From contig CACOGA010000002.1 of NCBI GenBank assembly GCA_902626585.1, forward strand, positions 105,446 through 169,445: DNA of 64,000 nt, read 5' to 3'. Positions 19,097 through 30,442 of the stretch are shown here, piece by piece (within the stretch, counting starts at the first letter, position 1; each line of letters opens with the position of its first letter). The DNA is from an uncultured Bacteroidota bacterium (lineage in GTDB: Bacteria > Bacteroidota > Bacteroidia > Flavobacteriales > Flavobacteriaceae). The position numbers and the translations under genes were made by a program. The notes under the pieces were generated by a model that saw only the letters and a list, made by a program, of their open reading frames with translations, had not been told where the DNA came from and searched no databases.

Positions 19097-20428
19097 ATGA
19101 AATTAAAAGTCGTTTATAAAATTGGTTTACTCACATTATTTTTTGGAATTATTTGCTGTACAAATCCAAATGATATTGACCCACCACCCCCAGATGTTGG
19201 CTTTATTCCGGTAGACAATGTTGACTTAATCCCTTTTGAAGACTTGCTAACGTTAACACAACACCAAACTTTCAAATATTTTTGGGATTTTGCAGAACCT
19301 GTAAGTGGGTTGGCCAGAGAAGATAGTGATAGGCCTAATATCATTACAACTGGTGGTTCAGGATTTGGAATTGCATCATTTGTTGTAGGTATAGAAAGGG
19401 GATGGGTAAGTCGTGAAGATGTAATAAGTCGTATGGAAACTGTTTTAACTTTTTTAGAAGGTGCTGAAAAATATCATGGAGCCTTTTCCCACTGGTATGA
19501 TAGCTCTGGAAATACAATCGAATTTGGTGATTTGGATGACGGTGGAGATATAGTTGAAACGGCATTGCTAATTCAGGGACTGCTGATTATTAGACAATAT
19601 TTTTCTGACGATAATGAACAAGAAGCAGAGTTGCGAAACAGAATTACAAATATCTGGGAAGATGTAGAGTGGACATGGTATACGCAAGGTCAAAATAAAA
19701 TCACCTGGCATTGGTCCCCAACACATGATTTTGCCATAAATTTAGATGTTAAGGGTTGGAATGAAGCCCTTATCGTATATGTACTAGCAGCATCTTCACC
19801 AACATACCCAATTAATATTGACATTTATAATGAGGGTTGGACAAGAAATGGTGCTTTTGTCAATTCTGGAACTTTTTATGATATATATTTGCCCTTAGGA
19901 GAAAATTATGGAGGCCCACTATTTTATTCTCATTACTCATTTATAGGAATCGATCCAAGAAATTTGGAAGATCAATACACAAATTATTTTGATCAAAATA
20001 GAGCTCATTCTTTGATTAATTACGATCACTGTGTAACAAATCCAAATAACTTTGACGGATATAGTGATATAAGTTGGGGGATTACTGCAAGCACTAACTA
20101 TAATGGATACTCAGCGCATAGTCCAAATAATGATCTAGGTGTAATTTCGCCAACAGCTGCTTTATCATCTTTTCCTTACACACCATTAGAATCAAAGAAA
20201 GCACTTGAAAATTTTTATTATAATTTAAATGATGAATTATGGGGCGATTATGGATTTTTTGATGCTTTTTCAATACATTATAACTGGTATTCTGATAGAT
20301 ATTTAGCTATTGATCAGGGACCAATAATACTCATGATCGAAAATTATAGGACTCAACTTTTATGGAATCTATTTATGCAAGACCAAGAAATTATTGAAGG
20401 TTTAAATGATTTGGGTTTTATTTTTTAA
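19097..20428 (+). CDS. GH144-type endo-beta-1,2-glucanase-like lipoprotein (glucoamylase-like family)
   Basis: The 443-residue protein has a lipoprotein signal (GIICC, Cys20 or Cys21), a Pro-rich spacer, then an alpha/alpha-barrel hydrolase domain. Recognised segments are HQTFKYFWDFAEPVSGLARE (55-74), the FGIASF turn, FSHWYD (130-135), the acidic stretch FGDLDDGGDIVETA (143-156) and GWNEALIVYVLAASSPTYP from 220. This pattern is the family often labelled glucoamylase (Pfam glycoamylase), classed as GH144, whose studied members are beta-1,2-glucanases or sophorohydrolases. Endo or exo action cannot be told. It probably sits on the outer surface and makes oligomers for SusC/SusD. Confidence 0.8.
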   Translation: MKLKVVYKIGLLTLFFGIICCTNPNDIDPPPPDVGFIPVDNVDLIPFEDLLTLTQHQTFKYFWDFAEPVSGLAREDSDRPNIITTGGSGFGIASFVVGIERGWVSREDVISRMETVLTFLEGAEKYHGAFSHWYDSSGNTIEFGDLDDGGDIVETALLIQGLLIIRQYFSDDNEQEAELRNRITNIWEDVEWTWYTQGQNKITWHWSPTHDFAINLDVKGWNEALIVYVLAASSPTYPINIDIYNEGWTRNGAFVNSGTFYDIYLPLGENYGGPLFYSHYSFIGIDPRNLEDQYTNYFDQNRAHSLINYDHCVTNPNNFDGYSDISWGITASTNYNGYSAHSPNNDLGVISPTAALSSFPYTPLESKKALENFYYNLNDELWGDYGFFDAFSIHYNWYSDRYLAIDQGPIILMIENYRTQLLWNLFMQDQEIIEGLNDLGFIF

Positions 20429-20488
20429 TGTCGATCAACAAAAATGTATAGTAGAACTATGGTATATTTAAACTTATTAAAATTAATT

Positions 20489-22024
20489 ATGGATATCCTT
20501 AATTTTTTTCTCAGACATTCTCTGTTATTTTTGATTTTGATGATTTTTTTATCTTGTGAAGAGGATTTTCAGGACTTTCCTGTAATTAGCTATAATCCAT
20601 GTGAAATAGATGATGTAAGCATAGACCCAAATTTCATAACCGATTTTGAATGTCAGTCAAATTTTATATTAGACAATGTTGAAATTGTGCGAAATCCATC
20701 TGAAACTCCTCTAAATACTAGCAATTTCGTTGGTCTATATACAGATACTCAGGAACCAACCGATTTTATTGAGATTGACTATGGATCACCGATTGATTTA
20801 TCGACCAATACAGTTTTCAAAATTAAAGTTAAGACTGAGATTTCAGGAGAACTTAGAGTTATGATGGATGGTGGTTCATCTGAAGCAGTTATTCAATCTC
20901 AAAATGTAAATGGCGATAATGGATGGAATATTTATATTTTTGATTTTAGTTGGAGGCAAAGTGAAAATCATACCAAAATAAAAGTTTTTTTTAATTATGG
21001 AGTTGAGATAATTGGAAGTACACCTAACCTATATTATATAGATGATTTATTTTTTGACACGTTTGTTGATCCATGTGAAAACTTTACTGAAAATAACAAT
21101 ATTTTAAATGATTTTGAATGTCAGCAGAATTATGAATTGTTAACTACTAATAACGAAATTCAAATTGTAAATAATCCATATCCCAATGAAATTAATAACA
21201 GCATTTTTGTTGGACAATATATTGATGATGGTTCAGACGGGTCTGATGCATTAACAATTAATTTTAACGAGCCAATAAATCTTACCGAAAACCCTCAACT
21301 ACACATAAAAATTCATTCATCCTTAAGCTCACCATTATTAGCAAGACTTGATGGTGGGGAATCACCAATTGAAGTAAGTAGCAACATAATACTTGTAAAC
21401 GAATGGATTAACTACGTATTTGATTTCAGTTTATCAGCAAATGATCAGACACAACTAAAAATTTTCTTCAATCATAATTTAACAAATGGAACGCCAACTG
21501 ATTTGTATTATATTGATGATTTGATATTTCTTCCAGCACCGTGTGATGAGCCTTTCGTTGAAAATTGTTCAAATGTCAACCCGGATTATAATATAATTAG
21601 CGATTGGAATTGTCAACAGAATTATGGTATCGAAACTACTGTACCAAGTGTATTAAATCCGTTAATTAGTTGTGATAATAGAAGTGAGTATGTTGGTCAA
21701 TACACTGATAATGGAACAGAGCCCTATGATGCCTTCATATTAAATTATGGTTCAATTATTAATTTAAATACACACAATCAACTGAAATTTAAGCTTTACT
21801 CATCATCATCTATTCAGGTCTTAGCGAAGCTAGAAGGGGGGTCTGCTATTGAAAAATGGTCAGATTTTAGCGCAATTAATACATGGCAAGAATTTTCTTA
21901 TGATTTTAGCGATTCAATTGATAACGAAAACACCACACTTGTTTTGTTCTTTAATGCCGGTCAAAATAATGGTAATCCGCAAGATATTTATCATATTGAT
22001 GAACTCCGATGGGAAGAAAATTAG
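20489..22024 (+). CDS. Surface lipoprotein with three tandem beta-sandwich-like repeats, candidate glycan-binding protein
   Basis: I choose ATG 20489: it gives a compact lipoprotein signal ending at Cys23 (FLSC); an in-frame ATG at 20444 adds 15 residues. After the signal come three repeats of about 145 residues (48-190, 204-348, 368-511). Each begins with D(F/W)(E/N)CQxN(F/Y), has VGxYTD-like and (D/E)GG segments, then a (F/Y)DFS strand, FFN, and ends with Y(Y/H)IDxL. No catalytic motif is seen. Place and pattern fit a surface glycan-binding protein of the PUL, with each repeat a carbohydrate-binding module of unrecognised family. The fold and the ligand are inferred. Confidence 0.65.
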   Translation: MDILNFFLRHSLLFLILMIFLSCEEDFQDFPVISYNPCEIDDVSIDPNFITDFECQSNFILDNVEIVRNPSETPLNTSNFVGLYTDTQEPTDFIEIDYGSPIDLSTNTVFKIKVKTEISGELRVMMDGGSSEAVIQSQNVNGDNGWNIYIFDFSWRQSENHTKIKVFFNYGVEIIGSTPNLYYIDDLFFDTFVDPCENFTENNNILNDFECQQNYELLTTNNEIQIVNNPYPNEINNSIFVGQYIDDGSDGSDALTINFNEPINLTENPQLHIKIHSSLSSPLLARLDGGESPIEVSSNIILVNEWINYVFDFSLSANDQTQLKIFFNHNLTNGTPTDLYYIDDLIFLPAPCDEPFVENCSNVNPDYNIISDWNCQQNYGIETTVPSVLNPLISCDNRSEYVGQYTDNGTEPYDAFILNYGSIINLNTHNQLKFKLYSSSSIQVLAKLEGGSAIEKWSDFSAINTWQEFSYDFSDSIDNENTTLVLFFNAGQNNGNPQDIYHIDELRWEEN

Positions 22025-22045
22025 AAATTGAATGACTATCAAAAA

Positions 22046-24292
22046 ATGAGAAAAATTCCAATAACTTTAGTTGTCTTGTTAATACTCTTTAATTGTCTTT
22101 ATTCATGTGCTGATAAGACTTATAATTCAGAAACAGATATTTATCGAAAAGTAGATTCTATAATGAGTTTGATGACCTTAAATGAAAAAATTGGACAAAC
22201 AATTATGTACAGTGGAGATTGGAACAAAACAGGTCCATATGTAACCTCAGATAATATGAAATTGCTAAAAGAAGGTAATCTAGGTTCAATGCTCAATGTT
22301 TACACATCTAAAGGGACTAAAGAATTGCAAAAAATCGCTGTAGAGGAGACTCGTTTAGGTATTCCTTTACTTTTTGGTTACGATGTCATTCATGGTTTTA
22401 AAACAATTTTTCCCATAAACTTAGGCATAGCATCAAGTTGGGATTTAAGTGATGTTGAGGAAGTAGCTAGAATATCAGCAGAAGAAGCTTCGGCATCAGG
22501 AGTTCACTGGACATTTGCACCAATGATTGATATTGCTAGAGATCCTCGTTGGGGGCGTATTTCTGAAGGATCTGGAGAAGATGTTTATTTAACCAGTGAA
22601 ATTACTAAATCCTATGTAAAAGGTTTTCAGGGCGATAATCTCGCTCATCTTAATACAATTTTAGCTTGTGCAAAACATTTTGTTGGATATGGTGCTGCTC
22701 AGGCAGGAAGAGATTATCATACTGTTAATATGGGGGATAATGAGTTGAGAAATGTATATATGCCCCCGTTTAAAGCCGCAATCGATTCAGGTGTTGAAAC
22801 ATTTATGACCGCTTTTAATGAGCTTAATGGTGTGCCTGCAACGGCAAATCAATACATATTTAAGGATATACTCAGAGATGAATGGGGATTTAATGGATTT
22901 GTAGTTACGGATTACACTGCTATTAATGAACTGGTGAGCCATGGTTATGCTAAAAATGAAAAACATGCAACAGAATTAGCTATTAATTCTGCTATTGATA
23001 TAGATATGATGAGTGGTGCTTACAGACGTTTTTTAAAAGAATTAGTGTCTGAGGGGAAAGTTGACGAAAAATTAGTAAATGAAGCCTGTAGAAGAATCCT
23101 TGTTGCGAAATTCAAATTAGGTCTATTTGATGACCCCTATAGATATAGTAACGAACAAAGAGAAAAAGAAATCATATATCGTCCAGAATTTTTAGAATCT
23201 GCTAGAAAAATTGCCTCTAAATCTTCTGTGCTACTTAAAAATTCCGATGAAGCTCTACCTTTAGACAAAAAACAAACAATTGCACTGATAGGCCCACTTG
23301 TAAAAGATAAAAAAAATATTCTGGGTAATTGGGCAGCAGCAGGTGACAGAAACGGAAAAGCAATTAGTATATTCCAAGGAATAAAAGAATATTTAGATGA
23401 CAAAAATATTCTATTTGCCAAAGGTTGTGATATTGATAGCAACGATAGTAGTGGGTTTAGCAAAGCTATTCAAGTTGTTGGAAAATCCGATAAAGTGATT
23501 ATGGTTTTAGGTGAGGATTATAATATGAGTGGAGAAGCTGCAAGTAGAACAAATATAAAACTACCCGGAATTCAAACAGACTTAATTAAAGCTATAAGAG
23601 ATGAATTCCCTGATAAAAAAATTATTCTAATATTAATGAATGGTCGTCCACTAGATCTCACGATTGAGGATTCTTTAGTTGACACAATTTTAGAGATTTG
23701 GTACCCTGGAACTAGTGGTGGTTTGGGAGTTGCAGATATTTTATTTGGAAAGTATAATCCGTCAGCAAAACTACCAATTACCTTTCCAAGAAACCTTGGA
23801 CAAGTTCCTATATATTACAATGTAAAAAATACGGGAAGACCAATTTCAATAGAAAATCCAACAGAAGACTATAAGTCAAATTACATAGATTCACCAAATA
23901 CCCCGTTATACCCTTTTGGTCACGGGCTGAGCTACACAACTTTCAAATATTCAGAAATTGAATTGTCTAAAGAAAATATTTCGGAAACTGAAGTTCTATT
24001 AGCGAGTTCAACTATTACCAATACTGGTGACTATGATGGGCATGAAGTTGCCCAACTATATATACACGATAAGGTTGGGAGCATAACAAGACCCGTTAAA
24101 GAATTAAAAGGTTTTAAAAAGATATTTTTAAAGAAAGGAGAAAGTAAAACAGTTACTTTTGAGATTAATTCTGACAATTTAAAGTTCTATAATAACGGAA
24201 AATTAACGATTGAATCTGGAGAGTTTGAAATAGCAATAAGCGGAACTTCAGATTTTGAATTTAATAAAACATTCAATCTAACTTTAAACTAA
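22046..24292 (+). CDS. Glycoside hydrolase family 3 beta-glucosidase (BglX-like), lipoprotein
   Basis: GH3 beta-glucosidases release glucose from the non-reducing ends of oligosaccharides. The start at ATG 22046 gives a lipoprotein signal ending at Cys21 (LYSC); an ATG at 22028 adds six residues. The barrel domain has LLFGYDVIHGF, the DPRWGRISEGSGEDVYL substrate loop, AKHFVGYG, and nucleophile Asp289 in GFVVTDYTA. The alpha/beta sandwich (MVLGEDYNMSGEAASR) and a C-terminal fibronectin-III-like domain follow, giving 748 residues. As last gene of the PUL it likely finishes oligomers made by the GH144 enzyme. Lipid anchoring in the inner or outer membrane is not resolved. Confidence 0.93.
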   Translation: MRKIPITLVVLLILFNCLYSCADKTYNSETDIYRKVDSIMSLMTLNEKIGQTIMYSGDWNKTGPYVTSDNMKLLKEGNLGSMLNVYTSKGTKELQKIAVEETRLGIPLLFGYDVIHGFKTIFPINLGIASSWDLSDVEEVARISAEEASASGVHWTFAPMIDIARDPRWGRISEGSGEDVYLTSEITKSYVKGFQGDNLAHLNTILACAKHFVGYGAAQAGRDYHTVNMGDNELRNVYMPPFKAAIDSGVETFMTAFNELNGVPATANQYIFKDILRDEWGFNGFVVTDYTAINELVSHGYAKNEKHATELAINSAIDIDMMSGAYRRFLKELVSEGKVDEKLVNEACRRILVAKFKLGLFDDPYRYSNEQREKEIIYRPEFLESARKIASKSSVLLKNSDEALPLDKKQTIALIGPLVKDKKNILGNWAAAGDRNGKAISIFQGIKEYLDDKNILFAKGCDIDSNDSSGFSKAIQVVGKSDKVIMVLGEDYNMSGEAASRTNIKLPGIQTDLIKAIRDEFPDKKIILILMNGRPLDLTIEDSLVDTILEIWYPGTSGGLGVADILFGKYNPSAKLPITFPRNLGQVPIYYNVKNTGRPISIENPTEDYKSNYIDSPNTPLYPFGHGLSYTTFKYSEIELSKENISETEVLLASSTITNTGDYDGHEVAQLYIHDKVGSITRPVKELKGFKKIFLKKGESKTVTFEINSDNLKFYNNGKLTIESGEFEIAISGTSDFEFNKTFNLTLN

Positions 24293-24301
24293 ATAATTAA
24301 T

Positions 24302-25372
24302 TTACTTAAATAAGTTTACCAATATTTTTTTTGTATCAAAAAAGCTTGTGTAAATAACTTTTAGGGTTGTATACACAGGAATAGCTATAATTAAACCAAA
24401 AATACCAAATAGTAATCCAGAAAATATTATCACAATAAATACCTCAAGTGGGTGGGATTTAATTGATGAAGAAAATATATATGGTTGAAGTATAAAGTTG
24501 TCAAGCATTTGAATTGCGGTAAAACCTGAAAGCAACCATAGTGAATTAGTTAAAAAGTCATTGAAAATAAATGTATCAATGTTATTAGTAGCTGATAATA
24601 TTATCATTAAAAAAATACTAATTAATGGACCCAAATAAGGGATGATATTTAAAATAGCGCAAATAAAGGCAATGGCAAAAGAATTTTCAACACCTAATAT
24701 TAGCAGTAGTATAAAGTATAGAATAAATAAAATTGTTATTTGCAATAAAACTCCTGAAAAATACCTGGTTAGTAAATTTTCAATCTTGACAAATGAAAAT
24801 TTTAGCTTTTTTCTTTGTTTTGAAGGAAATTGGCTTAATAAGGTTCTGAAAATATCTTTTCCATCTTTTAAAAAAAAGAAAGTGATAAATAATACAGACA
24901 TAATTCCAATACTTAAACTACCAATTTGAGAAATAATCGAATTAAATAATTTAGTTACAAATCCAAAATCAATTTCAGAAATTAGATTGAGATCTGTAAA
25001 AAAATCAATTATACTTATATTTTTACTTTCAAGATAGTTTATTATTCCCTCGCTTGTAGATTTAAATTTATTTCTAAATTCAGATGTGTTAAGGAGGGAT
25101 AGGTTTTTTCCTTGTTTTGTTAGAATTGGCACAAACAAGACTATAATCATAGAAATAACTGAGACAAGTACAGTAACAGAAAAAATTGATGAAAAGGATT
25201 CACTGAATTTAAATCTAGATTTTAAAACTTTGTTAAATGGATTTACAATCAAGGATAATATTAGGGCTATAAAAATATACAGTATACCTAATTTTATTGC
25301 AAAAAGAAATAATGCAATTAGAGCCAAAATTGATAATATTATTACTGATTTTACTAATTCTTTAGAATTCAT
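24302..25372 (-). CDS. AI-2E family transporter (PerM/YdiK-like membrane protein)
   Basis: A 356-residue integral membrane protein with about seven or eight hydrophobic helices. The family pattern shows in the paired N-terminal helices, a soluble middle region (about 70-150), and the C-terminal cluster with ILNIIPYLGPLIS (near 240) and the LQPYIFSSSIKSHPLEVFIVI stretch near 290-310. Family members have been linked to autoinducer-2 export, ion antiport and other roles, so a substrate is not assigned. It is the last gene of a tsaD-rsmE operon, 2 nt after rsmE, and converges on the PUL end with 9 nt between stops. Confidence 0.87.
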   Translation of the reverse strand: MNSKELVKSVIILSILALIALFLFAIKLGILYIFIALILSLIVNPFNKVLKSRFKFSESFSSIFSVTVLVSVISMIIVLFVPILTKQGKNLSLLNTSEFRNKFKSTSEGIINYLESKNISIIDFFTDLNLISEIDFGFVTKLFNSIISQIGSLSIGIMSVLFITFFFLKDGKDIFRTLLSQFPSKQRKKLKFSFVKIENLLTRYFSGVLLQITILFILYFILLLILGVENSFAIAFICAILNIIPYLGPLISIFLMIILSATNNIDTFIFNDFLTNSLWLLSGFTAIQMLDNFILQPYIFSSSIKSHPLEVFIVIIFSGLLFGIFGLIIAIPVYTTLKVIYTSFFDTKKILVNLFK

Positions 25373-25374
25373 CT

Positions 25375-26082
25375 TTAATTAATTGTTGAAAATATTGAAC
25401 AAACTATAATTCCAGCCGTTTCAGTTCTAAGCCTGTTTTTTCCAAGTGAAACAGGAACAAATTTAGCTTTTTTTGCTAAATCTATTTCATTTTGTGAAAA
25501 TCCACCCTCAGGTCCAATCATAATCAATGAATTATTCCCTTTTATTAATTTTTCCTTTAATAAATTGTCATCAGCAACTAGGCAGGTAGCTATATATGAA
25601 TCAATATTATTTTCACTATTTGATTTTAAATAATCTTTGAAATCAACAGGTTTGTTAATCACTGGCAAGCTATATCTTAATGATTGCTTCATTGAGGATA
25701 TTAAAATTTTTATGGATCTTTCTAAATTCAATTTATTTCTTTCTGAATATCTACAAACCAAAGGAGTTATTTCGCAAACTCCAATTTCAGTTGCTTTTTC
25801 AAGAAACCATTCGAACCTGTCTTTATTTTTAGTTAATGCAATTGCAATTTTTAACTTTGGAGATTCATTTTTAAATTCAACTAAATTTTTAATCTTTAAT
25901 ATAGATTTGTTTTTATCAGATTCAATTAGAGAGCAATTATATAAATGTCCTTTGCCGTCTGTTACATTAATCTGACTTCCTACTTTTTTTCTCAAAACTT
26001 TAATTAAATGTACATTCTCCTGTTCACTGATAATTATTTCCTTTTTTTTACTGTTAATATTATTTGAAAAGAAGATATTCAT
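25375..26082 (-). CDS. rsmE: 16S rRNA (uracil-1498-N3)-methyltransferase RsmE
   Basis: RsmE methylates N3 of U1498 in 16S rRNA using S-adenosylmethionine; it belongs to the SPOUT knotted methyltransferases. The 235-residue protein has an N-terminal PUA-like part (HLIKVLRKKVGSQINVTDGKG) and the C-terminal knot with IGPEGGFSQNEI and SLGKNRLRTETAGI. The gene overlaps tsaD by one nucleotide, so translation is probably coupled. Nothing unusual. Confidence 0.94.
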   Translation of the reverse strand: MNIFFSNNINSKKKEIIISEQENVHLIKVLRKKVGSQINVTDGKGHLYNCSLIESDKNKSILKIKNLVEFKNESPKLKIAIALTKNKDRFEWFLEKATEIGVCEITPLVCRYSERNKLNLERSIKILISSMKQSLRYSLPVINKPVDFKDYLKSNSENNIDSYIATCLVADDNLLKEKLIKGNNSLIMIGPEGGFSQNEIDLAKKAKFVPVSLGKNRLRTETAGIIVCSIFSTIN

Positions 26083-27089
26083 TACATTGGATATTTTGAT
26101 ACACTAAAATCAGAGAATTTACCAAAATTAGATTCCTTAAACTTAAAATACCCATTTATACCAATCATAGCAGCATTATCTGTGGAATAATTAATTTTTG
26201 GAACATATGTCTTAATTTTATGACTTTCAATCAAACCTGTCAATTCTTTCCTTAGATATGAATTGGCTGAAACACCTCCACAGATAACAAATTCATTAAT
26301 TTCATATTGATCTCTTGCTTTAATGATTTTATCAATTAATATTTTAACTATTGTGGATTGCAGAGACGCACACAAGTCGTTTATATTTTTATTTATAAAA
26401 TCTTTTGATTTACTGTTCACAAAATTTTTAAAATTTGTTTTTAGCCCAGAAAAACTGAAATTTAAACCTTCAACTTTAGGTTTTGGGAATTTAAATTTAT
26501 TACAATCACCTTGTATAGCCAGCTTATCAATTTTAGGTCCTGCTGGATAATCTAAATTCATAATTTTTCCTGATTTATCGAAAGCTTCACCTGCAGCATC
26601 GTCTAGTGTAGTTCCTATTTCAATAAATTCAGAGTAACTTTTCACTAAAACCAACTGGGTATGGCCGCCTGAAACAGTTAATGCAATAAAAGGAAATTTT
26701 GGTTTTTCTGTATTATCGTCAATAAAAATTGAAAGAATATGTGCTTGCATATGGTTTATTTCTAACAAAGGAATATTAAGAGATAATGCTAATGATTTTG
26801 CAAATGATGTTCCAACTAATAACGATCCTAATAGTCCTGGCCCCCTTGTGTAAGCTATTGCATCTAACTCAGATAACTTAATTTTAGATTCTTTCACAGC
26901 CTCTTTCATCACAGGAACAATTAACCTATCGTGCTCTCTTGAAGCAATTTCTGGAACAACACCTCCAAATATTTGATGTATTTTCTGACTTGAAACAATA
27001 TTGGACAAAACGCTTTTATTCTTTAATATGGCAACTGATGTGTCATCACATGATGTTTCTACTGCTAAAATATATACGTCTTGTTTCAT
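26082..27089 (-). CDS. tsaD: tRNA N6-adenosine threonylcarbamoyltransferase TsaD
   Basis: TsaD transfers threonylcarbamoyl to A37 of ANN-decoding tRNAs, an essential modification. The 335 residues show the ASKHA fold with AVETSCDDTSVA at the start, the metal-binding NHMQAHI segment (near 110), VSGGHTQLVLV, the GEAFDKSGKIM loop, and a C-terminal CGGVSANSYLR and STDNAAMIGINGY. Length is standard. It heads the tsaD-rsmE-AI-2E operon and diverges from pfkA across an 80-nt gap. Confidence 0.96.
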   Translation of the reverse strand: MKQDVYILAVETSCDDTSVAILKNKSVLSNIVSSQKIHQIFGGVVPEIASREHDRLIVPVMKEAVKESKIKLSELDAIAYTRGPGLLGSLLVGTSFAKSLALSLNIPLLEINHMQAHILSIFIDDNTEKPKFPFIALTVSGGHTQLVLVKSYSEFIEIGTTLDDAAGEAFDKSGKIMNLDYPAGPKIDKLAIQGDCNKFKFPKPKVEGLNFSFSGLKTNFKNFVNSKSKDFINKNINDLCASLQSTIVKILIDKIIKARDQYEINEFVICGGVSANSYLRKELTGLIESHKIKTYVPKINYSTDNAAMIGINGYFKFKESNFGKFSDFSVSKYPM

Positions 27090-27169
27090 AGTGTAAATTT
27101 AGACTTAGTTTTCTTAAAAAAAAAGAATTAAAAAAATGCTTATTAATAAGGACTTAGATTACTATATTT

Positions 27170-29175
<2,006 letters not shown>

Positions 29176-29199
29176 AAAACATATCAAGCATAATTTATT

Positions 29200-30069
29200 A
29201 TGATTTTAATTGTAGATAGTGGCTCAACAAAAACCGATTGGATTGCTTTAGGCAGATTAGGTAAAGTATTATTCGAAACTCAAACGCTAGGACTTAATCC
29301 ACAAGTCCTAACTAATCAGATTTTGAAAGAAAGAATTGTAAATAATTTTGAATTATATAAATTCAGAAAAGAGGTAGAGGAAATTTATTTTTATGGTGCA
29401 GGTTGTGGTACAGAGCCCCCAAGAATACTGATTAAAGATGTATTTAAGGATATATTTATAAACTGTAAAAAATATTCTGTAAAGGAAGATACATTTGCTG
29501 CTATTTATTCAACCTCTGAGGTTAATTCACCATCAATAGTATGCATCCTTGGCACTGGTTCAAACTGTACTTATTTTGATGGGCAAGAAATTGACCAAAA
29601 AGTAACATCCCTTGGATATATCATTATGGACGATGCTAGTGGTAATTATTTTGGACGTCAACTGTTAAGGGAATACTATTTTAACGGAATGCCTGCTAAA
29701 ATGGCAAAAAAGTTTGAGAATGAATTTGAGTTAGATGCTGGTAAAATCAAAGACAAACTTTATAAACAGCCTAATCCTAACACCTACTTAGCAACTTTTG
29801 CTAAGTTCTTAATTAACAATAAAGACTCTGAGTATTCTCAATCTTTGATAAAAAGAGGTTTTGATCTATTTATTGAAAAGCAAATATTACAATTTAGCGA
29901 TGCTAAGTTGATTCCCATACATTTTGTTGGTTCTATTTCATTTTACCTTAAAGATGAGCTTATAGAATCTCTTTCAAAACATGGTTTAAGAGCCGGTAAT
30001 ATAATTCGAAAACCGATTGAAGGATTGGTAAAATTTCATCAAAAAAAATTACAACATAACAATCATTGA
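29200..30069 (+). CDS. BadF/BadG family ATPase, N-acetylglucosamine kinase-like
   Basis: A 289-residue ASKHA-fold protein. It begins with the phosphate-1 loop ILIVDSGSTKTDWIALG, then FYGAGCGTE, the phosphate-2 loop CILGTGSNCTYFDG, LGYIIMDDASGNYFGRQLL, and the adenosine-region HFVGSISF. These features fit the BadF/BadG/BcrA/BcrD-type family that includes eukaryotic-like GlcNAc kinases. Sugar phosphorylation is likely given its position behind pfkA and gapA, but the substrate is inferred. The 3' end overlaps the convergent ridA gene by 21 nt. Confidence 0.82.
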   Translation: MILIVDSGSTKTDWIALGRLGKVLFETQTLGLNPQVLTNQILKERIVNNFELYKFRKEVEEIYFYGAGCGTEPPRILIKDVFKDIFINCKKYSVKEDTFAAIYSTSEVNSPSIVCILGTGSNCTYFDGQEIDQKVTSLGYIIMDDASGNYFGRQLLREYYFNGMPAKMAKKFENEFELDAGKIKDKLYKQPNPNTYLATFAKFLINNKDSEYSQSLIKRGFDLFIEKQILQFSDAKLIPIHFVGSISFYLKDELIESLSKHGLRAGNIIRKPIEGLVKFHQKKLQHNNH

Positions 30070-30429
30070 TATTTCAACATTAACCCCAGCTGGCAAACCA
30101 CTCACTTCAACAGTTTCACGTGCTGGTGCAGTTTCTTTGTTCAAATAAGAACCGTAGATTTTATTTACATCATTAAAATCATTCATACTGGATAAAAAAA
30201 TTGTAGTCTTTACAACATCCTCAAATGTTAAAGAAGCTTCATTCAAGATTGATTTAAGATTTTCCATAACCTGCGTTGTTTCATCAATGATATTATGAGT
30301 TATCAATTCACCATTTTTTGGATTTAATGCTATTTGACCTGATATGAACATAAAATTACCAGCTACTACTGCTTGATTATATGGACCAATTGGTTTTGGT
30401 GCATTATCTGTTTTTATTATTCTTTTCAT
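30049..30429 (-). CDS. ridA: RidA family enamine/imine deaminase
   Basis: RidA hydrolyses reactive enamine and imine intermediates made by PLP enzymes. The 126-residue protein shows the family pattern: APKPIGPYNQAVVAGNFMFISGQIALNP, then VVKTTIFLSSMNDFNDVNKIY and APARETVEVSGLPAGVNVEISMI, including the conserved Arg and Glu at the C-terminal site. Length is usual. It follows lptD on the same strand after 13 nt. Confidence 0.94.
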   Translation of the reverse strand: MKRIIKTDNAPKPIGPYNQAVVAGNFMFISGQIALNPKNGELITHNIIDETTQVMENLKSILNEASLTFEDVVKTTIFLSSMNDFNDVNKIYGSYLNKETAPARETVEVSGLPAGVNVEISMIVML

Positions 30430-30442
30430 AGTTTAAATTTAA

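Larger units (their letters stand above)
14622..24292 (+). other. Polysaccharide utilisation locus, probably for beta-1,2-glucan
   Basis: Five genes in one direction with small gaps: SusC transporter, SusD, GH144-type glucanase, repeat lipoprotein and GH3 beta-glucosidase. Four of the five carry lipoprotein signals and SusC is an outer-membrane barrel, so the set forms a cell-surface capture and hydrolysis pathway. The substrate is inferred from the GH144 family, whose characterised members act on beta-1,2-glucan. No regulator (HTCS, sigma/anti-sigma, AraC) lies within the locus. Confidence 0.6.

Noticed and set aside
24280..24320. A direct repeat of the tRNA-Arg 3' end that would mark an integrated island
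   Set aside because: No copy of the T-arm or acceptor sequence is visible around the PUL end, and no integrase is present.
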